From a virus: 41,029 bases of DNA. The translations under genes were made by a program, and so were the position numbers. Under the pieces are notes generated by a model. The model was not told the DNA's origin, ran no database searches, and saw only the letters and a program-made list of their open reading frames with translations. The DNA lies in IMG/VR virus record IMGVR_UViG_3300045141_000064, positions 1 to 41,029 of that record. One strand, written 5' to 3'. This document shows positions 31,428 through 37,969 of this stretch, piece by piece (the first letter of the stretch is position 1; the number at the start of each line of letters is the position of its first letter).

Positions 31428-32891
31428 TCAGTAATACGCTTCGTCGATGGCTTCGATCTGTTCGCCGTAGGCATAGTGCCGCCGCGCTTGTTCCGGCGCA
31501 AGCGGGTCGTAGCCTTCGTCGAGCGCCTTGGAGTGCGTGCGGTAGTCAACGGCGTATTCTCCGCCAGCGAATGTGAGGCAGAACGCGTCACCGGCATCGG
31601 GCGAGCGCAGGCCCCGTTTTTTCATATCGTCCTTGCTCTCGATCTGCAACTTGCCGGTCGAAAGCGCCTTGTAGGTGGGTCCGACCAGATCGCTGATCAG
31701 CGCAGGATCGTTGATGATCTTGCAGTCGCGCGCCATGAACCACAGCCGCGCCTTCCACCACAGTTCGTCCCTCAATCGCAGGTAACGGTCAGGCTCCGAC
31801 GATAGTTCCGCGACGTTGACGCCGAACACGGGCACGCCGAGTTCGCGCAGTCTGTCCACCACGCCAGCGCCTATTCCGATCACGTCGCAGTTGATGGCCG
31901 ACGGCTTGAGCACGTCCGGTGTCTCGTACCACTCGCGCATGACGATCCCGCAGGTTTCCATGGTGTCGCGGTGCTTCCACATCTTGGTCAAGTCCGGGAT
32001 GACGTTGCCGCGCCGCTTGACGAGGGCGCACCTGTCGTCGCCAAAGCGCGCAACGTCCAGCCCCCACACCATCGAGCGCGAGGAAATTCCCTCGACATCG
32101 CGGCGGATGGCGGCCTCGATGATGTCAAGCGGGATCACGGCGTTGTCCTCCGAAGTCGGAAACTCGCCCAGAACGCGGATGCGATAGACGTTGGAATTTT
32201 CCCCGTACTCCCTTGCCATCTGCTCCGGGTAGCTTTCGGACGACCACGGGTTCTTGCGCCACGGCCAGTGCAGGCCGTGCCACAGCCATCGGTTCTCCTT
32301 GAAGGCGCGGGCAAAGTACCCGGTGGACTTGTTGGGGTTGCCGATCATCAGCGCGGTCGCGCCCTTCGAGGACATGGCACCCGAGGCGATTTCGAAGATC
32401 ACGTCCTCCATGCCGGAGGCTTCCTCCAACAGAAACAGCAGGTTCTCCGAGTGAAAGCCCTGCAAGGCTTCCGGGTTCGACTTGCTCGCGGTGCGCGCCA
32501 CCATGAAGCAGTCCTCCGGCATACTCCGCAGGGTGATGCGTTCCAGCCCGATGTCGTACTGCTCACGCAGCAACGTCGGGAGTGATCTGCCCCACTTCAT
32601 CAGTTCGGCCCACGTCACGTCGCGAAGCTGGTCCTGCGTATTGGCGGCCACCGGGATTTTGCAGGGGATGCGCGTGGTCATGAAGAACCAGCCGATCCAC
32701 GCCAGAAGCGCCGTCTTGCCCTGATCGTGCGCGGCCCTGATGGCGACATGGCCGTGGTCGCGCAACGCAATCAAGGCCTCGACCTGATGCGGTTCTGGAA
32801 CGGCGCAAAGAACCCCGGTCACGAACAACAGTGGGTCGTTGGCGACGGCGCAGGCCTTCCAGTTCTCCATCCTCTCTGTGTCAGTTAGCAT
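31428..32891 (-). CDS. Terminase large subunit (TerL)
   Basis: The ATPase part has a Walker A variant in AIRAAHDQGKTALL (about residues 50-63) and a Walker B in NLLFLLEEASGM (about 157-168). The nuclease part has DVARFGDDRCAL with its conserved Asp, and CDVIGIGAG and SPDAGDAF further on, giving the RNase H-like acidic triad. With about 487 residues the length is normal. ATG 32891 or 32870 are both plausible starts; the open frame reaches 32954. TerL packages DNA through the portal and cuts it. The gene is separated from the TerS-like gene by a small gene. Confidence 0.9.
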   Translation of the reverse strand: MLTDTERMENWKACAVANDPLLFVTGVLCAVPEPHQVEALIALRDHGHVAIRAAHDQGKTALLAWIGWFFMTTRIPCKIPVAANTQDQLRDVTWAELMKWGRSLPTLLREQYDIGLERITLRSMPEDCFMVARTASKSNPEALQGFHSENLLFLLEEASGMEDVIFEIASGAMSSKGATALMIGNPNKSTGYFARAFKENRWLWHGLHWPWRKNPWSSESYPEQMAREYGENSNVYRIRVLGEFPTSEDNAVIPLDIIEAAIRRDVEGISSRSMVWGLDVARFGDDRCALVKRRGNVIPDLTKMWKHRDTMETCGIVMREWYETPDVLKPSAINCDVIGIGAGVVDRLRELGVPVFGVNVAELSSEPDRYLRLRDELWWKARLWFMARDCKIINDPALISDLVGPTYKALSTGKLQIESKDDMKKRGLRSPDAGDAFCLTFAGGEYAVDYRTHSKALDEGYDPLAPEQARRHYAYGEQIEAIDEAYY

Positions 32892-33071
32892 TGAGCGAAC
32901 GTGCCCCACGGTGAAAAAATTTTTTCGGAGAGAAGGGGAGTGCCCCCCGCACACCGGCCGCGTCGCGCAGGCGGGGTCGGGGTCGGGTGGCCCTCGAAAA
33001 TCGCGGGAGGGTCGAGGGTTGGCGCGTGTGCGCGGCGCTGCCGTGTCTCCTGCGCACGTCGGCCGGGATGG
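32892..33071. other. GC-rich stretch between TerL and the small gene upstream
   Basis: About 180 bases without a convincing gene on either strand. It contains an A/T run (AAAAAATTTTTT at about 32915-32926) upstream of TerL that could separate transcripts or bend DNA. I see no further structure. Confidence 0.4.
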
Positions 33072-33314
33072 TCACGGGCGGCGGGCGCGTGCGCGGTACG
33101 TGCGGACGCGTAGCCTGTGTGCCTGTCGCCGTGCATCGCATACCGGACACGTTGCACCCGGCTGTGACATCACAAGCGGTGGTGACATCACATGCACAGG
33201 CGGCCGTGACATCGCGATAAGCGCCCGTTCGGCCAAGTCGCACAGCGTCATGACATCGGTGTTGCGCGGCATTGCGCGGCGCAAGCGCGCGATCAGTTGC
33301 CCTGCTTCACTCAT
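33072..33314 (-). CDS. Hypothetical protein between terminase genes (80 aa)
   Basis: ATG 33314 overlaps the TerS-like stop by eight bases. The first 35 residues form a helix (QLIARLRRAMPRNTDVMTLCDLAERALIA pattern), and the rest has a C-x-x-C pair (ATCPVCDARRQ) and an Arg-rich end. The gene contains the four GTGACATC-type repeats described separately, so conservation may be on DNA rather than protein. No family recognised; coding status moderate. Confidence 0.5.
   Translation of the reverse strand: MSEAGQLIARLRRAMPRNTDVMTLCDLAERALIAMSRPPVHVMSPPLVMSQPGATCPVCDARRQAHRLRVRTYRARARRP
33164..33260. repeat. Four GTGACATC-type direct repeats beside terS
   Basis: GTGACATCACA at 33164-33174 and 33182-33192, GTGACATCGC at 33206-33215 and ATGACATCGG at 33250-33259, all in the same orientation with spacings of 18, 24 and 44 bases. 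Direct repeats near the small terminase gene are typical for packaging (pac/cos) sites; the link is inference. Confidence 0.45.
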
Positions 33315-33672
33315 TGTCGGCCGGTTCTCTCACAGCCTCAATCAACGGCAGGTGCTCTAATTCACGGCCGCTGCGAGCATCATTCAACGCGCGCAATAGC
33401 TCGACAAACACCGCACCAGCTTCGTGCGTGACGCTCGCATCAATCACCTGTGCAGCCTTGCCCTCTAGCCTGTCGAACACGATACCGACGGCCCATGGTT
33501 CACCCTCCATCGCGGACTTGGTGACCACATCGCAAATGCGCCGCAGCTTGGTTAGGCCTTTGTGTTTGCCTGATCTGATCGTGTCGAGGACTGACAGCCG
33601 CAGGGCATGTGTCGCAATGCGTTCGGTTAACTTGCCACCGGGATTGCCTGATACGCCGGGCACGAATGTCAT
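33307..33672 (-). CDS. Terminase small subunit-like protein, DUF5681 type (121 aa)
   Basis: The N-terminal FVPGVSGNPGGKLTERI is the FKPGQSGNPGG-type signature of DUF5681, which is encoded in front of terminase large subunits in many alphaproteobacterial phages and prophages and is thought to serve as the DNA-recognition subunit. The rest is helical (LRRICDVVTKSAMEGEPWAV, FDRLEGKAAQVID). ATG 33672 is the first gene of the late operon and follows a candidate promoter by about 35 bases. Length is near the usual. Confidence 0.75.
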   Translation of the reverse strand: MTFVPGVSGNPGGKLTERIATHALRLSVLDTIRSGKHKGLTKLRRICDVVTKSAMEGEPWAVGIVFDRLEGKAAQVIDASVTHEAGAVFVELLRALNDARSGRELEHLPLIEAVREPADNE

Positions 33673-33709
33673 GATTGCTGCAAGCCTTAAGCAGTTGCGG
33701 GGCTTGGCG

Positions 33710-33739
33710 ATTGTAGCGGGTGGTTAACTGACAGTCGAA
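33710..33739 (-). promoter_or_regulatory. Candidate late-operon promoter
   Basis: On the minus strand TTCGAC (33734-33739), 18 bases, then TACAAT (33710-33715), 38 bases ahead of the TerS start. This is the only sigma-70-like signal seen at the head of the 26-kb late block, and it is back-to-back with the plus-strand promoter of the 33812 gene. Confidence 0.45.
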
Positions 33740-33764
33740 TAGCTGCTTGCAAATACTGTTAGCC
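33728..33764 (+). promoter_or_regulatory. Candidate promoter with GTTAGC -10 region
   Basis: CTGACA at 33728-33733, then TACTGTTAGC at 33754-33763. The spacing to TACTGT (20) is long. The element is listed because TAnnnTTAGC recurs before the genes at 34246 and 34650. Confidence 0.3.
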
Positions 33765-33811
33765 GTGCTACACCGCTACCGGGCGATCATGCCCCTGTGA
33801 AAGGAACCACC

Positions 33812-34123
33812 ATGCGAACGCCAACAGTTGAAGCAGTTCCCGGTACCACCACGCAGCCAATGACGTTTCGGCCGGGTAAGGCGCGCAAGCGCCAGCCGGA
33901 ACAGCGTACCAACGTCGGAACCCTTACCAACATCATGACCTACGGCAATCCGATGAAACAGATTTGGATAATGGAGTGCATCATGCGGGAGGCCAAGCGC
34001 CAAGCCGAAGCGCCCGTGCCGAACTGGCCGGAGGGTAGCTTCATTCACCCGGAAGCGTGGAAGCGCGCAGCCTGTGAAGTGCTGGCCGAACTCAAGGCGG
34101 CCGGTTATAACCCCGACGCGTGA
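33812..34123 (+). CDS. Hypothetical protein (103 aa)
   Basis: ATG 33812 follows GTGAAAGGAACC, matching the leader style of the next genes; an in-frame ATG at 33797 is less likely. The first 40 residues are Thr/Pro/Arg-rich and disordered with RTPTVEAVPGTTTQPM at the start; a helical region follows (IWIMECIMREAKRQAE; EAWKRAACEVLAELKAAGY). The opening resembles that of the next gene (MKTPQIDALPGMTPLGF), hinting at related N-terminal motifs. An intrinsic terminator follows. Function unknown. Confidence 0.75.
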   Translation: MRTPTVEAVPGTTTQPMTFRPGKARKRQPEQRTNVGTLTNIMTYGNPMKQIWIMECIMREAKRQAEAPVPNWPEGSFIHPEAWKRAACEVLAELKAAGYNPDA

Positions 34124-34144
34124 CATCATCCGCAACACTAGCAG

Positions 34145-34171
34145 AAAGCCCCCGGAAACGGGGGCTTTTTT
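34145..34171 (+). terminator. Intrinsic terminator
   Basis: AAAGCCCCCG / CGGGGGCTTT with a GAAA tetraloop and six T residues (34166-34171). It follows the 33812 gene by about 20 bases. Confidence 0.9.
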
Positions 34172-34178
34172 GTGCCTG

Positions 34179-34206
34179 TTGACAGGTCCTGTGGACATCG
34201 TATTAG
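34179..34206 (+). promoter_or_regulatory. Candidate promoter of the 34246 gene
   Basis: TTGACA (34179-34184) with TATTAG (34201-34206) after 16 bases, continuing as ATTAGC. It sits directly after a terminator and 40 bases before the gene. Confidence 0.5.
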
Positions 34207-34245
34207 CTACGGGCTTACGTCACTCCAACCCTGAAAGGCTACCAC

Positions 34246-34518
34246 ATGAAAACGCCACAGATTGACGCACTCCCCGGCATGACCCCGCTAGGCTTCGCGC
34301 CCGCCACCTGCGAGTGGCTGGATTATACCGTTCACTTCCAGAAAGGCACCCGGATCGGCACGCGCTCGCTTCGCATGGAACACGTGCAGGCCGCCACGGC
34401 ATCGCAGGCGGTGGCAATGGCGAAGCGGCTGTTTCCTGACTTCCGCGCGCAAAAATACCGCATCGTGCGGGTCGATCACTTCGACGCCAACAGCATTGTA
34501 GTTGATTACCAGTACTGA
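34246..34518 (+). CDS. Hypothetical protein (90 aa)
   Basis: ATG 34246 follows CTGAAAGGCTACC. The protein begins MKTPQIDALPGMTPLGFAPA, similar in layout to the start of the 33812 product. Residues 25-90 look like a compact alpha/beta domain (DYTVHFQKGTRIGTRSLRME; AVAMAKRLFPDFRAQKYRIV; NSIVVDYQY). It is a monocistronic unit bounded by terminators on both sides. No family recognised. Confidence 0.75.
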   Translation: MKTPQIDALPGMTPLGFAPATCEWLDYTVHFQKGTRIGTRSLRMEHVQAATASQAVAMAKRLFPDFRAQKYRIVRVDHFDANSIVVDYQY

Positions 34519-34540
34519 ACGCCACGCCTCAACCTTAAAG

Positions 34541-34565
34541 CCCCGCCCCGTTGGCGGGGTTTTTT
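34541..34565 (+). terminator. Intrinsic terminator
   Basis: CCCCGCC / GGCGGGG with a 5-base loop and six T residues. It follows the 34246 gene by 22 bases. Confidence 0.9.
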
Positions 34566-34571
34566 GTTGCC

Positions 34572-34601
34572 TTGACGCTACCTCGTGCGCGGGGTTATGT
34601 T
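34572..34601 (+). promoter_or_regulatory. Candidate promoter of the 34650 gene
   Basis: TTGACG (34572-34577), 18 bases, TATGTT (34596-34601), continuing as GTTAGC. This is the clearest instance of the recurring plus-strand promoter form. Confidence 0.55.
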
Positions 34602-34649
34602 AGCTTGTGGCTTATGTTTTTAACGTCAACTCTGAAAGGAATACATTCC

Positions 34650-35525
34650 ATGGCTTCGCATGATGAAGTTGCCCACGCATGGGCAAACCAGACCGGCAAA
34701 CACCGCAAAGGCTTCGCGATGTTCTATGACGGGCCGTCGATTTTTTCGTGGGGCCGTCATTGGGAAATGGCGCGCCTTGTCACGCTGCCCGATGGTGCGC
34801 GCGGCGCGATGCTCTATCAGCCCACGCAAGGGCGCAGCGTTTCAACGTCAAAGCATTTCGGAAAAGTGCTGCGCGCGTGCGATCACCTGCCCTCGTTCAT
34901 GGTGCAATCGTTCGACGATCACGAGAAAAATTACCGCTGGTTCATCGAACAGGCTGCCGAACTTGTCGCCAAGGCGCGCCGCGCGATTAAGCACGGCCCG
35001 TTCTACATCGACAGCGCGCAGCGCGCCCTTGACCAAGCCAACGGCTATTCACTGGCATGGCAGCTAGGCCACGGCATCGTGGCGTTGATGAACGTGCCGG
35101 GATATTCCGGCCAGCTTGCCGCCAAGTTCGAGGGCCAACGCGCCGCGATGGAAGCGCGCGAGCGTGCAGCCATCCGTGACGGCCGCGCCAGCTATAAAAA
35201 GCATTTGCGCGAGTGGCTGGCGGGCGCTGATTGCTACGTGCCTCACACGGCCCGCCCTTGGTGCCGGGTCAATGACGATAAGGCCATCGTCGAAACGTCA
35301 TGGGGCGCGAGCGTGCCACTTGAACAGGCCTTGACGCTATTCCGCATTGCCACGAAGAAGCGCGCGGCGGGCGAGGCTTGGTCGCCGTGCGGACTGTGGG
35401 CGCATAAGGTAGGCGACTTTGCCGTCCGCCAGATCACGCGCACAGGCGACATCATCGTAGGCTGCCATCATATCCCGTACCGGGCCGCCAAGCTGGCGGC
35501 TGATCGGGCTGGCATCGCCATCTAA
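34650..35525 (+). CDS. Unknown phage protein (291 aa)
   Basis: The start is ATG 34650 after CTGAAAGGAATAC; the open frame upstream crosses a terminator and promoter. The protein is of ordinary globular composition. Notable segments: SHDEVAHAWANQTGKHRKGF (residues 3-22), MFYDGPSIFSWGRHWEMARL (about 24-43), SVSTSKHFGKVLRACDHLPS, and GDIIVGCHHIPYRAAKLAAD near the end. I have a sense of related phage proteins of unknown function (SHFPIARWVD-like blocks) but no named family. It has its own promoter and a structured 3' region, so it is expressed independently of the late operon. Confidence 0.8.
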   Translation: MASHDEVAHAWANQTGKHRKGFAMFYDGPSIFSWGRHWEMARLVTLPDGARGAMLYQPTQGRSVSTSKHFGKVLRACDHLPSFMVQSFDDHEKNYRWFIEQAAELVAKARRAIKHGPFYIDSAQRALDQANGYSLAWQLGHGIVALMNVPGYSGQLAAKFEGQRAAMEARERAAIRDGRASYKKHLREWLAGADCYVPHTARPWCRVNDDKAIVETSWGASVPLEQALTLFRIATKKRAAGEAWSPCGLWAHKVGDFAVRQITRTGDIIVGCHHIPYRAAKLAADRAGIAI

Positions 35526-35528
35526 AGC

Positions 35529-35569
35529 GCATCGCAGCACGGCCGCCTCTTGCGGCCGTGTCACGATGC
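35529..35569. repeat. Long two-part hairpin downstream of the 34650 gene
   Basis: GCATCG-cag-CACGGCCGC-ctctt-GCGGCCGTG-tca-CGATGC. An outer 6-bp and inner 9-bp stem are separated by a symmetric 3x3 internal loop. There is no T-run. It starts four bases after the stop and ends 34 bases before the next start, so it may control expression of the 35603 gene. Confidence 0.6.
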
Positions 35570-35602
35570 TCTGTAGAGGCATCCGAACGGAAAGGGCTAC
35601 CA

Positions 35603-35812
35603 ATGGGCCGACATCAATCTAGGCTGTTACGCTTTGCGCTGCGCTATCCATGCGAGTGGCACAGCTACGGAACCGATACCACCACAAGCCGCGCTGTGCA
35701 GGCGCTGGTGCGAGAGGGCATGATCGAGGTTAAGGGCCGACAGTTCCGGCTCAACCTGCCGCGCGACAAGGTCGAGGTGGCATGGCGGCCGGATATTCCC
35801 TACAGCGCATAA
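35603..35812 (+). CDS. Small winged-helix-like protein (69 aa)
   Basis: ATG 35603 follows GGAAAGGGCTACC. The sequence LLRFALRYPCEWHSYG, then TSRAVQALVREGMIEVKGRQ and FRLNL, has the helix, recognition-helix and wing order of a minimal winged helix. It may be a DNA-binding regulator or a host takeover protein. The gene shares the leader style of the three preceding units and is followed by a perfect terminator. Confidence 0.65.
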   Translation: MGRHQSRLLRFALRYPCEWHSYGTDTTTSRAVQALVREGMIEVKGRQFRLNLPRDKVEVAWRPDIPYSA

Positions 35813-35825
35813 ATCCAGAACAAGC

Positions 35826-35857
35826 ACGGCCGCCGTGATCCGGCGGCCGTTTTTTTG
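35826..35857 (+). terminator. Intrinsic terminator
   Basis: ACGGCCGCCG / CGGCGGCCGT with a 5-base loop and a run of seven T residues. It follows the 35603 gene. Confidence 0.9.
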
Positions 35858-35862
35858 CGCGC

Positions 35863-35896
35863 AAAATCCAATCGCATCAAAAAATCCAATCGCATC
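35863..35896. repeat. Tandem 18-bp repeat
   Basis: AAAATCCAATCGCATC occurs twice, starting at 35863 and 35881, with AA between. It lies between a terminator and the end of a convergent gene, without coding function. Confidence 0.8.
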
Positions 35897-35908
35897 GCCT
35901 GACTTAAA

Positions 35909-36094
35909 TCAAAGGCGCGGCAATCCTGTCGCTATTCCGCGCAGCGAAATGGCCTTGGGGATGATCGCGCGCCACAGCATGCGGTAGATCAAAGGTTCCA
36001 GTTTTTCGTTGAGCATGACCACGGCGGCAATGCCGAACGTGTCCATACGCTGGTTCCAGAGGCGCGCGGCTTGCGTGATCTGGTCTTCGGTCAT
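35909..36094 (-). CDS. Hypothetical protein (61 aa)
   Basis: ATG 36094 is in an ATGA overlap with the upstream stop. The product is helical and hydrophobic in the middle (FGIAAVVMLNEKLEPLIYRM). It ends the four-gene minus-strand cluster 35909-36945. No family recognised. Confidence 0.6.
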   Translation of the reverse strand: MTEDQITQAARLWNQRMDTFGIAAVVMLNEKLEPLIYRMLWRAIIPKAISLRGIATGLPRL

Positions 36095-36405
36095 CAGCCA
36101 ACGCCGGGAATACTGCCGCCGGGAGGCAGGCCGCCGTTCGGCGGCAGGCCGCCGGGGATGACCTGACCCATGTTCTGGCTGCCGGTGTTTGCGCCCGTGT
36201 AGGCCTGCGCGTGGATCGGGTGCTTCATGTGAACCGGATGCTCGCCGTACTTCATCGGGGCGGCGTTGCCTTGCGGATGTTTCACGTGCTTGGGCAGGTC
36301 GTGCGCGCCCTTGGTGGCTTGGTCGAACTCCTTAACCACGCTAGGTCCGACCGGCGAGTTGGGTGAGTGAAAGAGGCCCTGCTGCGCTTGCGATTTATAC
36401 GGCAT
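36094..36405 (-). CDS. Small His-rich, Gly/Pro-tailed phage protein (103 aa)
   Basis: The N-terminus MPYKSQAQQGLFHSP, then GPSVVKEFDQATKG and DLPKHV, matches a pattern common in small phage proteins (KSEAQ...FE..T KG.. LPE). The middle is histidine-rich (KYGEHPVHMKHPIHAQ) and the C-terminus is Gly/Pro-rich (GLPPNGGLPPGG). It overlaps the genes on both sides. A structural role has been guessed for such proteins, but I cannot support it from sequence. Confidence 0.65.
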   Translation of the reverse strand: MPYKSQAQQGLFHSPNSPVGPSVVKEFDQATKGAHDLPKHVKHPQGNAAPMKYGEHPVHMKHPIHAQAYTGANTGSQNMGQVIPGGLPPNGGLPPGGSIPGVG

Positions 36406-36646
36406 AGGTGCTTCTCCGTTCGAAGTATTTGCACGCGCGCGTGTTGCGCGGGATTGAGTTGACCGGCTGGTGTCCGTTCATCATACGCGAGTACAACGCG
36501 CAGCCATAGCCGATTGAACCGCGCGGCTGAAGATGCTCACAGTCGCCGCACGCCTTGCCCTTGGGGCCGCTGCCAGCCCAATGCGCCATGCCCTCCGGCG
36601 TGCGCTTGACCATCCTGTCGAGGGCAGGGTTCGGTGAGGTCAACAT
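36395..36646 (-). CDS. Putative four-cysteine zinc protein (83 aa)
   Basis: Four cysteines in the order C-x-x-C (ACGDCEHLQ), C (YGCALYSR) and C (RACKYFERR) could bind one zinc or an Fe-S cluster. ATG 36646 overlaps the winged-helix gene upstream by seven bases. Function unknown; such proteins recur in alphaproteobacterial phages. Confidence 0.65.
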   Translation of the reverse strand: MLTSPNPALDRMVKRTPEGMAHWAGSGPKGKACGDCEHLQPRGSIGYGCALYSRMMNGHQPVNSIPRNTRACKYFERRSTYAV

Positions 36647-36945
36647 ACCGTCAGCCTGTACTCGTACAGCCCGCCCTGAAGATGGCGGCGCTCGACCAGA
36701 TGGCCGCCGTACTTGGCCTTGCGAAAATCGCGCAGCCGCGCACTCAGCGCCGCCTCGCTGCCCTCAACGTGCGCCGCGATGTTCGGCAGCGTGCGCCACT
36801 TGCCGTCCTTCATCAAAGCAAAAACCCGGCCAAGCTGGCAGTCGAGGCGCAGGTAGTCGCGCTCGACCGTGTAGGTGGCACCATCAAAAGCCCGCCGTGG
36901 TTCAGGCTTGGGCAGCGAGAACAGGTCGCCTTGTTCGGTTTGCAT
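36640..36945 (-). CDS. Winged-helix-like DNA-binding protein (101 aa)
   Basis: ATG 36945 is preferred because GGAGGG precedes it; 36978 is less likely. Residues about 32-95 look like a winged helix: QLGRVFALMKDGKWRTLPNI, then EAALSARLRDFRKAKYGGHL as recognition helix and beta hairpin, ending LQGGLYEYRLT. This pattern is common in phage proteins that control gene expression or replication. A sigma-70-like promoter candidate with TTGGTA, 17 bases, and TGC-TACGCA lies upstream. It is the first gene of a four-gene unit. Confidence 0.65.
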   Translation of the reverse strand: MQTEQGDLFSLPKPEPRRAFDGATYTVERDYLRLDCQLGRVFALMKDGKWRTLPNIAAHVEGSEAALSARLRDFRKAKYGGHLVERRHLQGGLYEYRLTVC

Positions 36946-36978
36946 GGTCAGCCCTCCGTGATCTGGTGTGCGTAGCAT

Positions 36979-37465
36979 ATTTGCTTGGCGCTACCAACCC
37001 GGAATAAATCTGTGGACAAACTGGTTGCAGACGCAACCATCGTCAAACACACGATCTGGTGGACCCGGAACCGCTGTGCCGCACCGATAGACATAGGTCA
37101 GCATTGCTGCCACTAGATGTAGTGGGTACCCCCTTCGCTTGACACAAGACGGAACCGGCGTGGTACCACGCGCGCGGCCCCCCGGAACGGGAGAGGCCCC
37201 AAGGGGCTGCCGGGAGAGGCGGCAAGGCGACAGCAGCCCGCGTGCCCACAGCACGCTGTAGGGCTGCGAGAAAGTCAGCAAGGTGTACTTTTTGGTGGAT
37301 GGTGTGCCCAGAAAAACGAGGTTGGTGTCGCGCATGGAGGCGGCCCGCAAGGGCTGGCGTTCACGCAACCGGATGAAGGCGTGGATGGTGAGGGCAAAAG
37401 GAAAGGCCGCCACCGGGACTGTCCGACCGGAAGCGGCCTCACCTACTCCAACCCCCGCCGGAGGG
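36979..37465. other. Gene-poor region between two minus-strand units
   Basis: Long open frames on both strands here have poor starts and low-quality composition, so I call no gene. The region holds the promoter of the 36945 gene (about 36970-37005), a near-DnaA-box TGTGGACAA at 37011-37019, and several GC-rich inverted repeats around 37175-37235 and 37404-37439. The latter (AGGCCGC / GCGGCCT with a T-rich tail on the minus strand) may terminate the GcrA-like transcript. Confidence 0.45.
37404..37439 (-). terminator. Possible terminator of the HTH/GcrA-like unit
   Basis: Reading the minus strand, AGGCCGC pairs with GCGGCCT, enclosing an internal CCGG/CCGG stem, and is followed by TTCCTTTT. 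It begins 27 bases after the GcrA-like stop. The T-tail is interrupted. Confidence 0.45.
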
Positions 37466-37969
37466 CTAGGGGCTGAGGCTAGTCCCATGCGGGGACCTAA
37501 GTCTTAGCGGCGGTGGGGGGTTGCCCGCAATAGCCCTGTGCGTCGAGCAGTAGCTGCTCTCGCCGTCCTTCTGGCAGCCGCAGTAGCCACCGACCACAGG
37601 CCAGCGGCAATGTTCCTGCTCCAACTCCATGAACTCGACCGGCGTGATGCCTTCGAGCGGCAGCCACACCGCTTCCGGCGGTGGCGCGTGCGGAGGCTTC
37701 GGCAGCGACTTGTCCTTGCGGTGCTTGAGCATGGGCGATTGCTCCGTCCTTGAGGTCAGCGGGCGTTGCGGGCGCGGTCGGCATTTCTTCGGCTGCCATG
37801 GCCGGTGGGCATCCGACAGCTTCATCCGCCAGATGCGGCCGATGACCGAGTTCTTGCTGCGGCCAAGCCGGTCGGCAATCAGTCCGGTGGACAGGTTGCC
37901 GTAATGCTTGACGATCAGCGCGTCCTCGTCGGCCGTCCACGGCTTCTTAGACGTGTACTTGCGTGGCAC
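37466..37969 (-). CDS. GcrA-family transcriptional regulator homologue (167 aa)
   Basis: GcrA is an alphaproteobacterial cell-cycle regulator that binds sigma-70 RNA polymerase and CcrM-methylated GANTC promoters. Residues about 11-52 carry its N-terminal HTH pattern (WTADEDALIVKHY, LIADRLGRSKNSVIGRIWRM). The C-terminal EHCRWPV...YCGC...SSYCSTHR (about 119-145) is the family's conserved Cys/His region (C121, C130, C132, C141, H144). The middle is Pro/Arg-rich. It overlaps the upstream HTH gene by 23 bases, so both are expressed together. A phage copy could redirect host cell-cycle transcription or compete with host GcrA. Confidence 0.85.
   Translation of the reverse strand: MPRKYTSKKPWTADEDALIVKHYGNLSTGLIADRLGRSKNSVIGRIWRMKLSDAHRPWQPKKCRPRPQRPLTSRTEQSPMLKHRKDKSLPKPPHAPPPEAVWLPLEGITPVEFMELEQEHCRWPVVGGYCGCQKDGESSYCSTHRAIAGNPPPPLRLRSPHGTSLSP

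Noticed and set aside
37011-37019. TGTGGACAA as a third DnaA box
   Set aside because: One mismatch to the consensus at a conserved position and no other origin features nearby.
36991-37488. A 165-residue minus-strand frame and a 74-residue plus-strand frame (37283-37507) in the gene-poor region
   Set aside because: No ribosome binding sites, unnatural composition, and overlap with hairpins and the end of the GcrA-like gene.
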